Source of the DNA: Streptomyces rubrogriseus
GTDB taxonomy: Bacteria; Actinomycetota; Actinomycetes; Streptomycetales; Streptomycetaceae
Length of the DNA stretch: 64,000 nucleotides
Assembly (NCBI RefSeq): GCF_027947575.1
Contig: NZ_CP116256.1
Coordinates: forward strand, 3,038,001 to 3,102,000
Direction: 5' to 3'
A program made the position numbers and the translations under genes. Below, piece by piece: positions 1-9,733 of this stretch. The first letter of the stretch is position 1. Each line of letters starts with the position of its first letter. The notes below the pieces were generated by a model that had not been told where the DNA came from, ran no database searches, and saw only the letters and a list, made by a program, of their open reading frames with translations.

Positions 1-159
1 CTGGCGGGGATCGCTCTCGCGGCCGGCCCCTGAGGACACGGTGTGGGGCGCCTGGCCGCTCGCGACGACCCGGCCGGTGGCCGCGTCGACGACCAGCGCC
101 TTGGTGGACTGGGTGGACGTGTCCACGCCGACGACGAGCGGACCCTCGGCTGCTGACAT
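1..159 (-). CDS. xylB: Xylulokinase, N-terminal fragment
   Basis: Xylulokinase (FGGY family) phosphorylates D-xylulose to xylulose 5-phosphate, the step after xylose isomerase. Only 53 codons are present; the gene runs off the left edge. From an ATG at 159 the product starts MSAAEGPLVVGVDTSTQSTK, which matches the FGGY N-terminal phosphate-binding segment (G-x-D-x-S-T-Q-S-x-K). It is divergent from xylA with 154 bp between start codons, a common actinobacterial arrangement, so both are probably induced together by xylose. The choice of xylulose as substrate rests on the neighbouring xylA as much as on this fragment. Confidence 0.85.
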   Translation of the reverse strand, partial: MSAAEGPLVVGVDTSTQSTKALVVDAATGRVVASGQAPHTVSSGAGRESDPRQ

Positions 160-245
160 CGGGCTTCTCCCTCTTCCGCGGGTCCCGCGACCCGGCCTTC
201 ACTCCTTCGGGGACACCTTGTCCCTTCCCAGGACCGTGTGTGCAT

Positions 246-276
246 ACTAATTTGTAAAGCGCCATGACGAAATAGT
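246..276. promoter_or_regulatory. Imperfect inverted repeat between xylB and xylA, candidate xylose-repressor operator
   Basis: ACTAATTTGT (246-255) and ACGAAATAGT (267-276) form an imperfect inverted repeat: 8 of 10 positions match after reverse complementing, with an 11-bp spacer. It lies in an AT-rich island in otherwise GC-rich DNA, 38 bp before the xylA ATG and 87 bp before the xylB ATG. ROK-family XylR repressors bind AT-rich dyads in such gaps; assignment to such a regulator is inference. No regulator gene is visible in the window. Confidence 0.5.
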
Positions 277-289
277 CGGCAGCGATTGA

Positions 290-1477
<1,188 letters not shown>

Positions 1478-1501
1478 CCGCTCCGGCACCCGTGAGAATG
1501 C

Positions 1502-1532
1502 TCCGGCCCCGTCCTTCGCGGACGGGGCCGGA
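1502..1532 (+). terminator. Hairpin terminator after xylA
   Basis: A 13-bp stem (TCCGGCCCCGTCC paired with GGACGGGGCCGGA) around a five-base loop, starting 25 bp after the xylA stop. There is no U-tract, as is common in Streptomyces. It also sits beyond the 3' end of the converging SWIM gene and may work in both directions. Confidence 0.75.
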
Positions 1533-1572
1533 TCTCGTGCGGGGCGTCACCCGGCAGCGCGGGACGGGGCCG

Positions 1573-2841
1573 TCAGGGCTCGCAGTCGGTCGCGAGGGCC
1601 GCTGAGGCCAGCGCCGTCGCCGGGTCCTGGCTCGGTCCGCCCACGGGGACCCATCGGCCGTGCTCCCTGCGGTACGGCCACCAACGCCCCTGGCGGTCCA
1701 GGCGAAGCTGGTGAGGCGCGCCGACGACCGTCCACCGGTTGGCCCGCGCCAGCAGCGAGGGCCGCTCGTCCTCCTCCCAGGCCGACTCCAGTGCCGCACG
1801 CGCGCGTGCGAGCGTGTCGCCCTCCACCGCCCATTCCTCCTCGAGCACGGACAGGGCGGCTCCGCCTCCGAGGCGCCATGCGCGTACGGCCGCGGCCAGT
1901 GCCTCCCGCGTGCGCCCCGAACCGTCGCCGAGGCGGTCCAGTACGTCCGGTCCCGCATCCCCCGCGGCCAGGCGCACCGCATCCTGTGCCGGGGTCGGCT
2001 CCGGGGCCACTGCGTGCTCTCCGTGCCCGCCGCGCAGGGCCTCGGCGAGCAGGCGGTGGGCCTCCGCCGCCGTCCGCGAGGCGAGAAAGGACAGGCCGGA
2101 AGGGTCGACGCCCGGCGGAGGTGCCGCCTCGGTGTCCAGGGACGGCGGCACGCCCGGGCCCTCCCCGAGGCCGGGCGGCTCGGGCAACGGGGGCAGCACC
2201 TGGCCCGCCGCGTACGCCTCCGTGGCGTCCACACCCTCCGGCCGGGACGTGACGTCCTCCGCGGGCGCGGAACCGTGTGCCTGGAGGGCGTCGAGTACGG
2301 CATCCTCCGCGCGTCCCCGCATCAGCAGCAGGACGAAGGGATCCTGGTCCAGCAGCCTCGCGACCTGGTAGCAGAGCGCGGCGGTGTGCCCGCAGTGGTC
2401 CCAGGCGCCGCAGTCGCACTCCGGTTCCAGGTCGCCCATGCCCGGCAGCAGGACGATGCCGGCGGCCGCCGCGTCCTCCACGAGGTGCGGTGGCATGTCG
2501 CGGTCCAGCAGCGCCGCGACATGCCCCGACCGCTCGGTCGCCATGTCGACAAAGCGGTCCCACTGTGCGTCGGAGAGCTGCTCCAGCAGGACGTCGGCCC
2601 GGTGCGCCGTACGGTCCCGGTCCTGCACGACCGCGGTGATGCGCCCCGGCCGCACCGACACCGCCCCGACCGCTCCCGCGCGCGCCAGCCGGCGCCCCGT
2701 CTTCACCTGCGCCGCGTCCATCGCCGCGTCCTCCAGCGCCTTCAGCCAGGCGCGGCCCCACCAGGTCTGCGCGAAGCCCCGCCCCTGTGCGGGCGGCAGC
2801 GCGACGAACGTCCGCTCCGCCTGGTCGTCGTACCGGGTCAT
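1573..2841 (-). CDS. SWIM zinc-finger protein
   Basis: A 422-residue protein starting MTRYDDQAERTFVALPPA. The SWIM signature C-x-C-x5-C-x-H is seen as CDCGAWDHCGH near residues 142-152; SWIM domains bind zinc and mediate DNA or protein contacts. The remainder is Ala/Glu/Pro-rich with a WWPYRREHG segment near the C-terminus. Its ATG (2841) overlaps the TGA of the SNF2 helicase by four bases, so the two are translationally coupled and probably act together. SWIM proteins partnered with SNF2 ATPases are a recurring actinobacterial pair; the process they serve (repair, recombination or chromosome remodelling) is not evident here. Confidence 0.85.
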   Translation of the reverse strand: MTRYDDQAERTFVALPPAQGRGFAQTWWGRAWLKALEDAAMDAAQVKTGRRLARAGAVGAVSVRPGRITAVVQDRDRTAHRADVLLEQLSDAQWDRFVDMATERSGHVAALLDRDMPPHLVEDAAAAGIVLLPGMGDLEPECDCGAWDHCGHTAALCYQVARLLDQDPFVLLLMRGRAEDAVLDALQAHGSAPAEDVTSRPEGVDATEAYAAGQVLPPLPEPPGLGEGPGVPPSLDTEAAPPPGVDPSGLSFLASRTAAEAHRLLAEALRGGHGEHAVAPEPTPAQDAVRLAAGDAGPDVLDRLGDGSGRTREALAAAVRAWRLGGGAALSVLEEEWAVEGDTLARARAALESAWEEDERPSLLARANRWTVVGAPHQLRLDRQGRWWPYRREHGRWVPVGGPSQDPATALASAALATDCEP

Positions 2842-5510
2842 CGCGTACCCCCTCGCAGCTCGACCAGGTCGGCCAGTTCCGCGTCCGTCAGTTCCGTGAG
2901 CGCCGCCTCGCCCGAGCCCAGAACGGCGTCGGCGAGTTCCCTCTTGCGGTTCAGGAGGGCGGCGATGCGGTCTTCGATGGTCCCCTCGGCGATCAGCCGG
3001 TGCACCTGCACGGGACGGGTCTGGCCGATCCGGTAGGCACGGTCGGTGGCCTGCGCCTCGACGGCCGGGTTCCACCAGCGGTCGTAGTGAACGACGTGCT
3101 CCGCGCGCGTGAGGTTCAGTCCGGTGCCCGCGGCCTTCAGCGACAACAGGAAGACCGGGGCATCGCCGTCCTGGAAGCGTCGCACCAGCGACTCCCGGGC
3201 GGTGACGGACGTGCCGCCGTGCAGGAACAGCGACGACACGCCGCGCGCGGCCAGGTGCTGCTCCAGGAGCCGCGCCATCTGCACGTACTGCGTGAAGACC
3301 AGCACGCTCGCCTGCTCGCTGAGGATCGTGTCGAGCAACTCGTCCAGCAGTTCCAGCTTCCCCGAGCGACCGGTGATCTTCGGCCGGCTCTCTTTGAGGA
3401 ACTGCGCCGGGTGGTTGCAGATCTGCTTGAGGTTCGTCAGCAGCTTCACGATCATGCCGCGCCGCGCCATGTGGTCGGCCCCGGCGATCTCCGCGAGCGC
3501 CTCGCGCACCACCGCCTCGTACAGGCCCGTCTGCTCCGCGGTCAGCGACACGGGATGGTCCGTCTCGGTCTTCGGCGGCAGTTCCGGTGCGATTCCGGGA
3601 TCCGATTTGCGGCGCCGCAGCAGGAAGGGCCGTACGAGCCGGGCCAGTCGCTCCGCCGCCGCCGGGTCCTGCCCGCCCTCGACGGCCTGGGCGTAGTGCC
3701 GCCGGAAGCCGCCGAGCCGGCCCAGCAACCCGGGGGTGGTCCAGTCGAGAACGGCCCACAGCTCCGAGAGGTTGTTCTCCACCGGGGTGCCGGTGAGCGC
3801 CACGCGCGCGCGTGCGCCGATGGAGCGCAGTTGTCGCGCGGTCTCGGAGTACGGGTTCTTCACGTGCTGCGCCTCGTCCGCCACGACCATGCCCCACGAC
3901 ACGGCGGAGAGCCGTTCGGCGTCCAGGCGCATGGTGCCGTAGGTGGTCAGGACGAACTCGCCGTCCGCGAGGCCGTCGAGTTCGCGGCGAGGCCCGTGGA
4001 AGCGGCGCACGGGAGTGCCGGGCGCGAACCGTTCGATCTCCCGTTGCCAGTTGCCCATCAGGGAGGTCGGGCAGACCACCAGGGTGGGACCGGCGGCCTC
4101 CGCGTCCGACTGCCGGTGCAGGTGCAGGGCGATCAGCGTGATGGTCTTCCCGAGCCCCATGTCGTCGGCGAGGCAGCAGCCGAGGCCCAACGACGTCATG
4201 CGGACCAGCCAGTTGAGGCCCCGTCGCTGGTAGTCGCGCAGCGTGGCATCGAGGGCGGCCGGCTGCGCCACGGGCTCCTGCGTCTCGGGGTCGGCGAGGC
4301 GCTCCCGCAGGGACGCCAGCCATCCCGTGGGCCGCACCTCCACGCGGTGTCCGTCGACCTCCGCCGAGCCACACAGGGCCGCGGCCAGGGCGTCGACCGG
4401 CGTGACCTTGTGATCCTGACGGGCGCGGGCCCGGTGGGCCTCCTCCGGATCGACGAGCACCCACCGGTCCCGCAGGCGTACGAGAGGGCGATTCGCCTCG
4501 GCGAGCAGATCCAGCTCCTCGCGCGTGAGGGCCTTGTCGCCCAGGGCGAACGTCCAGTTGAAGGCGAGCAGCGCGTCCGCGGACAGGAACGACGGTCCGG
4601 CCTCGGGCCCAGCCGCACGCGACGCCGGGCCGCCGTCGGGCGGTCCCACCTCGGCGCGCTCGGTCAGGTCGCGGGCCAGCTCCCTCGGCCAGTGCACGTC
4701 GACTCCGGCGGCGGCGAGCGCCCGGGAGCCGGCTCCGAGCAGTTCGGTGATCTCTTCGTCGGTGAGCTCGACGGCGTCCGGTACGGTCGCCGAAAGCAGG
4801 GGCGTGAGCGAGGGCCAGGCCCGTGCCGCCCGGCGCAGGGCGAGCAGGGCGTCCATCCGCGCGCGCGTGCCGAACGCCTCTCCCACGCTGCCGCCCCACA
4901 CCTGAGCGGTGTCGGCGACGAGCCCGGGATCGCTGACGCTGTGCACCTGTGGCACCGCCCGGAACACCGGCCGGGCGTCCTGCGGAGCCGCGGCCGAAAG
5001 TCCCCGCACCTCGACACGCAGCGACAGCCGGACGCCCGTGTCGTGTCCCGCGGCGACGTCCAGGGCCCACTCGCGCAGCTCGGGCGAAGGCCGGGGCGCC
5101 CGCGAGGCATAGGCGGGCCCGGCCGTCAGGAGCTCGGCGGCGGGGGAACGGGGCAGTGTGTCCGCGACGGCGTCCAGGAAGGACCGCACCAGCAGTTCCG
5201 GGTCGGGCAGCCGCAGGGGACCGGCGCCGTTCACCGGGACCGCGTGCGCCTCGGGCGGCATGGCGGCGGCGAGGTGCCGGACCCGCTCGGTCCCCTCGGC
5301 GTCCAGTGGACCCACGCGCCAGGCGTCGTGTTCGGCCGCGGACAGGCCGGGCAGCAGCAGGCCGCGCGCCACGAGGTGAAGGGCCTCGACGGCGACCGCT
5401 CCCCAGAACACCGACGCCCGGTGGCCTGTCGCGCGGGCACGCGCGCGTGTGAGCACGGGCAGGGCGGCCCGTACCGGGAGCAGTACGGCCGGCACGCTCA
5501 CCGCCTCCAC
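2838..5510 (-). CDS. SNF2/RapA-family DEAD-like helicase
   Basis: A superfamily 2 ATPase of the SNF2 class, which translocates on double-stranded DNA. From the GTG at 5510 the protein is 890 residues. It has Walker A DDMGLGKT near residue 450, the DEAQ Walker B near 545, LTGTPVENN, and the C-terminal helicase lobe with KAAGTGLNLT and DRAYRIGQT near 820. The roughly 400-residue N-terminal half precedes the motor. The C-terminus overlaps the SWIM gene by four bases. Start is uncertain: the same frame stays open and protein-like for about 64 more codons, to an ATC at 5702 placed six bases after GAGGAA, but contains no ATG, GTG or TTG. Homologues may begin there. Confidence 0.92.
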   Translation of the reverse strand: MEAVSVPAVLLPVRAALPVLTRARARATGHRASVFWGAVAVEALHLVARGLLLPGLSAAEHDAWRVGPLDAEGTERVRHLAAAMPPEAHAVPVNGAGPLRLPDPELLVRSFLDAVADTLPRSPAAELLTAGPAYASRAPRPSPELREWALDVAAGHDTGVRLSLRVEVRGLSAAAPQDARPVFRAVPQVHSVSDPGLVADTAQVWGGSVGEAFGTRARMDALLALRRAARAWPSLTPLLSATVPDAVELTDEEITELLGAGSRALAAAGVDVHWPRELARDLTERAEVGPPDGGPASRAAGPEAGPSFLSADALLAFNWTFALGDKALTREELDLLAEANRPLVRLRDRWVLVDPEEAHRARARQDHKVTPVDALAAALCGSAEVDGHRVEVRPTGWLASLRERLADPETQEPVAQPAALDATLRDYQRRGLNWLVRMTSLGLGCCLADDMGLGKTITLIALHLHRQSDAEAAGPTLVVCPTSLMGNWQREIERFAPGTPVRRFHGPRRELDGLADGEFVLTTYGTMRLDAERLSAVSWGMVVADEAQHVKNPYSETARQLRSIGARARVALTGTPVENNLSELWAVLDWTTPGLLGRLGGFRRHYAQAVEGGQDPAAAERLARLVRPFLLRRRKSDPGIAPELPPKTETDHPVSLTAEQTGLYEAVVREALAEIAGADHMARRGMIVKLLTNLKQICNHPAQFLKESRPKITGRSGKLELLDELLDTILSEQASVLVFTQYVQMARLLEQHLAARGVSSLFLHGGTSVTARESLVRRFQDGDAPVFLLSLKAAGTGLNLTRAEHVVHYDRWWNPAVEAQATDRAYRIGQTRPVQVHRLIAEGTIEDRIAALLNRKRELADAVLGSGEAALTELTDAELADLVELRGGTR

Positions 5511-5973
5511 ACCGTTGCCGTCGGGCAGAGCGACCCTCAGGCTTCCCGCGGCTCCCGTCGGTACGGTGCCGGGCGCTTCGCCGTCGGGGCGCCAGAACGC
5601 GACCGTGCCGGTGCGTGCCGGGTCGCCGGGCAGGAAGACGGCGCAGCAGTCGGCGAGTGCGGAGATCTCGGTGGGGGCGGGAGGAGTGTTCTGCGCAGCG
5701 ATGACGTATTCCTCAAATTTGACTAGCCAGGATGCGGCGGCCGAGTGTACACGGAGGTCGAGGCCGTGAACTGCGGCCTGGGTGTGGCATGGGTCACTAT
5801 TCAGTGGGGGAGGTGTTCTGCCGATGCCTTCCCGGACTCAGTCGCCGACGAGCTCTCAGGGGCGCGTAGGGGTCGGTCCTCAGGGTGTTCTCAGGGTCGC
5901 GCTGCGGAACCGCCACGAGCGCGGATCCGTTTTCAGGACAGAGAGCGGCAGTGGCCGCGAAGGAGGCGACATC

Positions 5974-6156
5974 ATGTCGAAGAACGCCAAGGTCGCAGCA
6001 GGTGGCGTGGCGGCCGGGCTCATCCTGCTGATCTGGCTGCCCTGGTGGGCCGCCCTGCTGATTGTTCTGGGAGTCCCGGCCGCCGCCTACCTCACGCTCG
6101 ACCCCTCACAGCGTCGCAGGCTGCGCCGTGTCTCCCGCAAGGAGATAGGCCGTTGA
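5974..6156 (+). CDS. Small two-helix membrane protein, unknown function
   Basis: A 60-residue protein (MSKNAKVAAGG...) with a short basic N-terminus, a hydrophobic hairpin of two membrane segments (around residues 8-44, containing IWLPWW) and a strongly basic tail RRRLRRVSRKEIGR. The start is set by AGGAGG at 5961-5966, seven bases before the ATG. An upstream in-frame extension to 5782 lacks a ribosome site and reads like non-coding sequence. It stands alone between divergent and convergent neighbours. Role not recognised; the topology suggests a cytoplasm-facing basic tail near the membrane. Confidence 0.75.
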   Translation: MSKNAKVAAGGVAAGLILLIWLPWWAALLIVLGVPAAAYLTLDPSQRRRLRRVSRKEIGR

Positions 6157-6213
6157 GGCGCTGACGCCTCCGACGGCCGGCTCCCGGCGGTGGGACGCCT
6201 CCCGTGTCCCTGG

Positions 6214-7143
6214 TCAGCTGGGCCGTACGGCTATTTTGTCGAGGGCCTCCAGGAGTCCGGGCAGCGACGGCCCCCGCCCCACCGGCAGCACCTCACCGGG
6301 CTCCTCGTCGAGCAGGATGAACGCGATGTCGTCGGTCCTGGCGACGAGCGACCAGCCGGGGCCGTCCGCACGCAGTGTCCGCGCGTCCCCCGGTGCGAAC
6401 GACGACCGGACCCGGCCGAGCGGCGGTGGTGTGTCGACGTAGGCGCGGGCCTCCGCGAGGACCCGCCGGACACCGCCGTGCCGGGAGACCTCCGCGCCGG
6501 ACCGTCCGTCCGTGGCCACGCTCCGGTCCGCGGCGTCGGCCGGTGCGCCCGCGCCAGTACCCGCGCCGTCGCCCGCGCCGCGCTCTCCGCCGTCGCCGGG
6601 GGCACCTTCCACCGAACCGGCGTCGCCGCCCGGCGTCGAGAAGTCCGCGTCGTCGATCTGCTCCCGCCACTGTGCCCACTGCAGGGCGATCTCGTCGGCT
6701 CCCAGGCGGCGCTGCGGCGGCCCCCAGACGGTGGTGTCCGGCGGGCACAGCGCGGGCTGGTCGGTGGCCTCGGGTCCCGGGTCGTGCGGCACGGGCACAC
6801 CGGGTGCCGCCACGGCGACCGCGAGGGGCCAGCCGGGCAGTGCCGTGACGACCGTTCGCTCGTCAGGCGACAGGTCGTACTCCATGCCGCAGTCCCAGGA
6901 CGCCACGGCGACGGCCACCAGCGAGACGTCGTCGATGACGACCGTCCACCGGGCGCCGTCACCGTCCTGCCCCAGCACCAGGCCGTAGCCGTCGGCCAGC
7001 GGGGGGAGACCGAGCGCGGCGCACGCCTCCGGATAGTCGTCGCCCAGCACACTCGGAAACTTCGCCGGCGTCAGCAGTACCGCCGTGAGCACATAGAGCG
7101 CATCATCCGCGGCGGCGACGGCGTCCTCGTCCGTCCCGGCCAT
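6214..7143 (-). CDS. Conserved hypothetical protein
   Basis: A 309-residue soluble protein starting MAGTDEDAVAAADDALYVL, with GGGGAGG just upstream of the ATG. The N-terminal half (to about residue 125) and the last 80 residues look folded. They are separated by a Gly/Ala/Asp-rich linker around residues 170-220 that resembles a flexible hinge. No signal peptide, membrane segment or catalytic motif is recognised. The C-terminal part (RTDDIAFILLDEEPGEVLPVG) looks like a small beta-rich module. It is probably transcribed after the small gene at 7283-7609 on the same strand. No function is proposed. Confidence 0.75.
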   Translation of the reverse strand: MAGTDEDAVAAADDALYVLTAVLLTPAKFPSVLGDDYPEACAALGLPPLADGYGLVLGQDGDGARWTVVIDDVSLVAVAVASWDCGMEYDLSPDERTVVTALPGWPLAVAVAAPGVPVPHDPGPEATDQPALCPPDTTVWGPPQRRLGADEIALQWAQWREQIDDADFSTPGGDAGSVEGAPGDGGERGAGDGAGTGAGAPADAADRSVATDGRSGAEVSRHGGVRRVLAEARAYVDTPPPLGRVRSSFAPGDARTLRADGPGWSLVARTDDIAFILLDEEPGEVLPVGRGPSLPGLLEALDKIAVRPS

Positions 7144-7282
7144 CCCAGCCTCCCCATCGGTTCGTCCAATGGCGGGCACCCTAGTGCGCCCGAGAAGCCC
7201 TTGTCACGACTCCCAGACGCACCCGAGCTGCAGTTTTCCGGTTGGACGGGGGCGAATCGACCACCCGGCGCCGGGGCCGGGA

Positions 7283-7609
7283 TCAGGTCGCCGGCAGCCC
7301 CAGGAGCGCGCGGGCCACGTCCCCCGGGGGCTCGTCCCGTTCCCGCGCGAGCGCGATCACGGCCCGGCACGCCAGTTCGTTGACCCCGAACGACAGGGCC
7401 TCCGGCGACACGCGGCCCGCCGCCTCTTCGATCCGGTCCTGGTCGTCGTCCACACACGCCGAGACGTACGCGGCCGCGGCCTCGAACAGATTGTGCGAGC
7501 GGGGCCCGCCGCCCGCCTCCCCCTGCTTGCCTTGCCTCGTGCGCCGAGCGGTGCGGGATCTGTCCCAGGCCTCGCGGATCCTGCCGAACAAGCGGACCAC
7601 CCTCCCCAT
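7283..7609 (-). CDS. Small conserved hypothetical protein
   Basis: A 108-residue protein starting MGRVVRLFGRIREAWDRS. After a basic, Gln/Gly-rich segment (residues about 20-38) it has a compact, acidic, alpha-helical C-terminal domain (HNLFEAAAAYVSACVDDDQ, then EALSFGVNELACRAVIALARE). No signal peptide or catalytic motif is seen. It is 76 bp from and divergent to the MpaB-type gene at 7686, so the two may share a control region; the ATG at 7609 was chosen because upstream in-frame codons read through that gap. Function unknown. Confidence 0.65.
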   Translation of the reverse strand: MGRVVRLFGRIREAWDRSRTARRTRQGKQGEAGGGPRSHNLFEAAAAYVSACVDDDQDRIEEAAGRVSPEALSFGVNELACRAVIALARERDEPPGDVARALLGLPAT

Positions 7610-7644
7610 TCGATCACTCTGGCTGACCGTACATCTCCCGCTAC

Positions 7645-7659
7645 TCAACGTAGAGTTGA
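7645..7659. promoter_or_regulatory. Small inverted repeat in divergent gap
   Basis: TCAAC (7645-7649) and GTTGA (7655-7659) around five bases, in the 76-bp gap between the divergent genes at 7609 and 7686. It is short and may be chance; it is noted because it lies where an operator would be. Confidence 0.25.
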
Positions 7660-7685
7660 AGTCCCGACGGCAGAAGGGGGCGGCC

Positions 7686-8585
7686 ATGGCAGGGCGCTTC
7701 GAGCGATTGGCACGGATCCGGCGCATGGATCCCCACGAGGACGCCTCGGAGATCTATCGGCTGTGCTCGGCCTACGAGTTCCCCTGGGACTTCGCCCGCG
7801 CCCTGGAACTGGCGCTCTACCGCACCTACGCCGTGCCGAGCATCGGCCGACTGCTCGCCGAGACCGCGGAGTTCACCGACCGGCCCCAGAAGCGGTACGA
7901 CGACACGGCGCTGCTGCTCGACGCCGTGGTCGAGCACGGCTTCGACAGCCGGCAAGGCCGCACGGCCATGCGGCGCATCAACCAGATGCACCGCAGCTAC
8001 GACATCACCAACGACGACATGCGGTACGTCCTGTGCACGTTCGTGGTGATCCCCAAACGCTGGATCGACGCCTACGGATGGCGCAGGATGTCGCGCCACG
8101 AGACCGTTGCCTCCGCCGTGCACTACCGCACGCTGGGGCGGCACATGGGCATCAAGGACATTCCCGGGTCCTACGAGGAATTCGAGGCCTGTCTCGACGC
8201 CTACGAACAGGCCCACTTCGCCTGGGACGAAGGCGGGCGCCGCGTCTCCGACGCCACACTCGACCTCATGGCCTCCTGGTATCCGCGCCCACTCGCACCG
8301 GTCCTGCGGGCCGGGACCCTCGCCCTGCTCGACGAACCCCTGCTGCGGGCCTTCGGCTACGCCCCGCCGAGCCCCGTCACCCGCGCGGTCGTGCGTCGCG
8401 CCGTCAGGCTGCGCGGGCGCGCGGTCCGCCTGCTGCCGCCGAGGCGCGCCCCGCACCATGCCCGTCAGAACCGGGAGATCAAGGGCTATCCGAACGGCTA
8501 TCGGCTGGCCGATCTGGGCACCCGCCCGGCCCCCGGCCTCCGGGGCTGCCCGGTCCGTCACATCGACACGTCAGCCGCCGAGTGA
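7686..8585 (+). CDS. Oxygenase MpaB family protein (DUF2236)
   Basis: A 299-residue member of the DUF2236/MpaB family, related to latex-clearing protein and fungal MpaB; characterised members are b-type haem oxygenases. Recognisable segments are DDMRYVLCTFVVIPKRWID and GWRRMSRHE, and the family-typical RPLAPVLRAGTLALLDEPLLRAFGY stretch is split here for length: RPLAPVLRAG then TLALLDEPLL. The C-terminus carries a basic, Arg-rich segment. The ATG has AAGGGGG seven bases upstream. It is divergent from a small hypothetical gene. The substrate is unknown, and I cannot confirm that the haem-ligand His is present. Confidence 0.82.
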   Translation: MAGRFERLARIRRMDPHEDASEIYRLCSAYEFPWDFARALELALYRTYAVPSIGRLLAETAEFTDRPQKRYDDTALLLDAVVEHGFDSRQGRTAMRRINQMHRSYDITNDDMRYVLCTFVVIPKRWIDAYGWRRMSRHETVASAVHYRTLGRHMGIKDIPGSYEEFEACLDAYEQAHFAWDEGGRRVSDATLDLMASWYPRPLAPVLRAGTLALLDEPLLRAFGYAPPSPVTRAVVRRAVRLRGRAVRLLPPRRAPHHARQNREIKGYPNGYRLADLGTRPAPGLRGCPVRHIDTSAAE

Positions 8586-8963
8586 AGCGATCGTCCAACT
8601 CCCCGGCGCCCACGTAGTCGCTCTCCGTCGTAGAAGAAGCTCGTTTCCGTCCACCGGCGGCCACGCGCGCGGGGGCCGGCGGACGTCGGCCCCATGGGCG
8701 GCGACGATGCGGCTGACGGATCCCCACGCCCTGAACCGTTCCACCGCAGGGCTCCGCCGCGGATCGGACGCGGTCGTGCGCACCCTCCTCGGGGAGTTCG
8801 CGGTGGAGCGTGCCCGTCGTCGGGGCGAACTCGGCGGCGAACTGCCGGGCCGGGAGGCCCCGGAGGCGGCGGGAGTGCGCCGGAGGACCGTGCCGGGCGC
8901 CGGGGCACCGCGTCATGCTCGACCGCCCCGACGCGTTCGTGGCGGTCGCCGGGCGGGACCGAC
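8586..8963. other. Gene-poor interval with a possible gene remnant
   Basis: No convincing gene in 378 bp. A + strand open frame from 8707 (MRLTDPHALNRSTAG) runs into the antisense of the methyltransferase and becomes Arg/Pro-rich. In another + frame near 8905-8950 the sequence reads HRVMLDRPDAFVAVAG, faintly like the end of a FAD monooxygenase. Together these could be a decayed gene, but the evidence is weak. Confidence 0.35.
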
Positions 8964-9563
8964 TCAGCCCGTGCGGGTCGCCAGAGCCAGGAACCGATCG
9001 TCCTCGTCGACGTAGGCAGTCATCGCCCACCCGGAACCGGCCAGCAGCGGCCGGAGGCTGGCCTCGGCACGAAGGTCGTCCGGCGTGAGCCGGCGCCCCT
9101 GCCGTGCCGCGAGCGCCGCCCGGCCGATCGGGTGGAACAGCGCCAGCACACCGCCGGGCCGCACCACACGGGCCAGCTCCCGCAGGTTTCCGGCCGGATC
9201 CGGCAGGTGCGCGACGAGACCCGCCGCGAAGACCGCGTCGAGCGTCCGGGAGCGCAGCGGCAACGCGGCCACGTCGGTCAGCAGCAGCCGTCCGTCACGG
9301 TCCCTCCCGGCCCGTACGGCGGCCCGGAGCATCTCAGGCGTCAGATCCGCCCCGACAACCAGTCCCGACGGCCCCACGGCCGCACGCAAAGGCGGCAGGG
9401 CGCGACCGGTGCCGCATCCGGCATCGAGCACCCGATCGCCCTCGCGCAGCCCCAGACCGGCGACCGCGGCGGTGTAGGCCGGCCCGTCGTCCGGGAACCG
9501 GCGGTCCCAGTCGGCGGCCCGGGAGCCGAAGAATTCCTGGACGTGCGTGTGGTCGTCGCTCAT
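8964..9563 (-). CDS. Class I SAM-dependent methyltransferase
   Basis: A 199-residue Rossmann-fold methyltransferase (MSDDHTHVQEFFGSRAADWD). Motif I is VLDAGCGTGRALPP, the SAM-binding glycine loop; an acidic residue follows the second strand (GADLTPEML). Motif IV-like FAAGLVAHLPDP and the post-motif RVVRPGGVLALFHP are typical of small-molecule methyltransferases of the UbiE/COQ5 type. An ATG three codons upstream (9572) is possible, but the GGGGGA ribosome site is then only two bases away. It is monocistronic, with converging or divergent neighbours, so the substrate cannot be inferred. Confidence 0.85.
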   Translation of the reverse strand: MSDDHTHVQEFFGSRAADWDRRFPDDGPAYTAAVAGLGLREGDRVLDAGCGTGRALPPLRAAVGPSGLVVGADLTPEMLRAAVRAGRDRDGRLLLTDVAALPLRSRTLDAVFAAGLVAHLPDPAGNLRELARVVRPGGVLALFHPIGRAALAARQGRRLTPDDLRAEASLRPLLAGSGWAMTAYVDEDDRFLALATRTG

Positions 9564-9733
9564 GCTTCGCATGATCCCCCAAGAGCCCGCGGAGCACGCG
9601 GAGCACAGAGAGAGCCGCAGTGCACACGTTCGAGCGTGACGCGATCGTTCCCTCTCCCCTCTGTGTCAGATAGCAACACCTTTCGAAATGCGCCCCCGTT
9701 GTGCGCCCCGTTCGGGACTAGCGTCCCGGGGCC

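Noticed and set aside
41..250. A 69-codon + strand frame across the xylB start and xyl promoter
   Set aside because: It is antisense to xylB and covers the divergent promoter; no ribosome site or recognisable protein.
1573..5070. A long leftward frame reading through the SNF2 region into the SWIM gene as one protein
   Set aside because: The SNF2 part in this frame is Arg/Gly-rich shadow sequence; only the final 422 codons (from 2841) are real. It is not a fusion.
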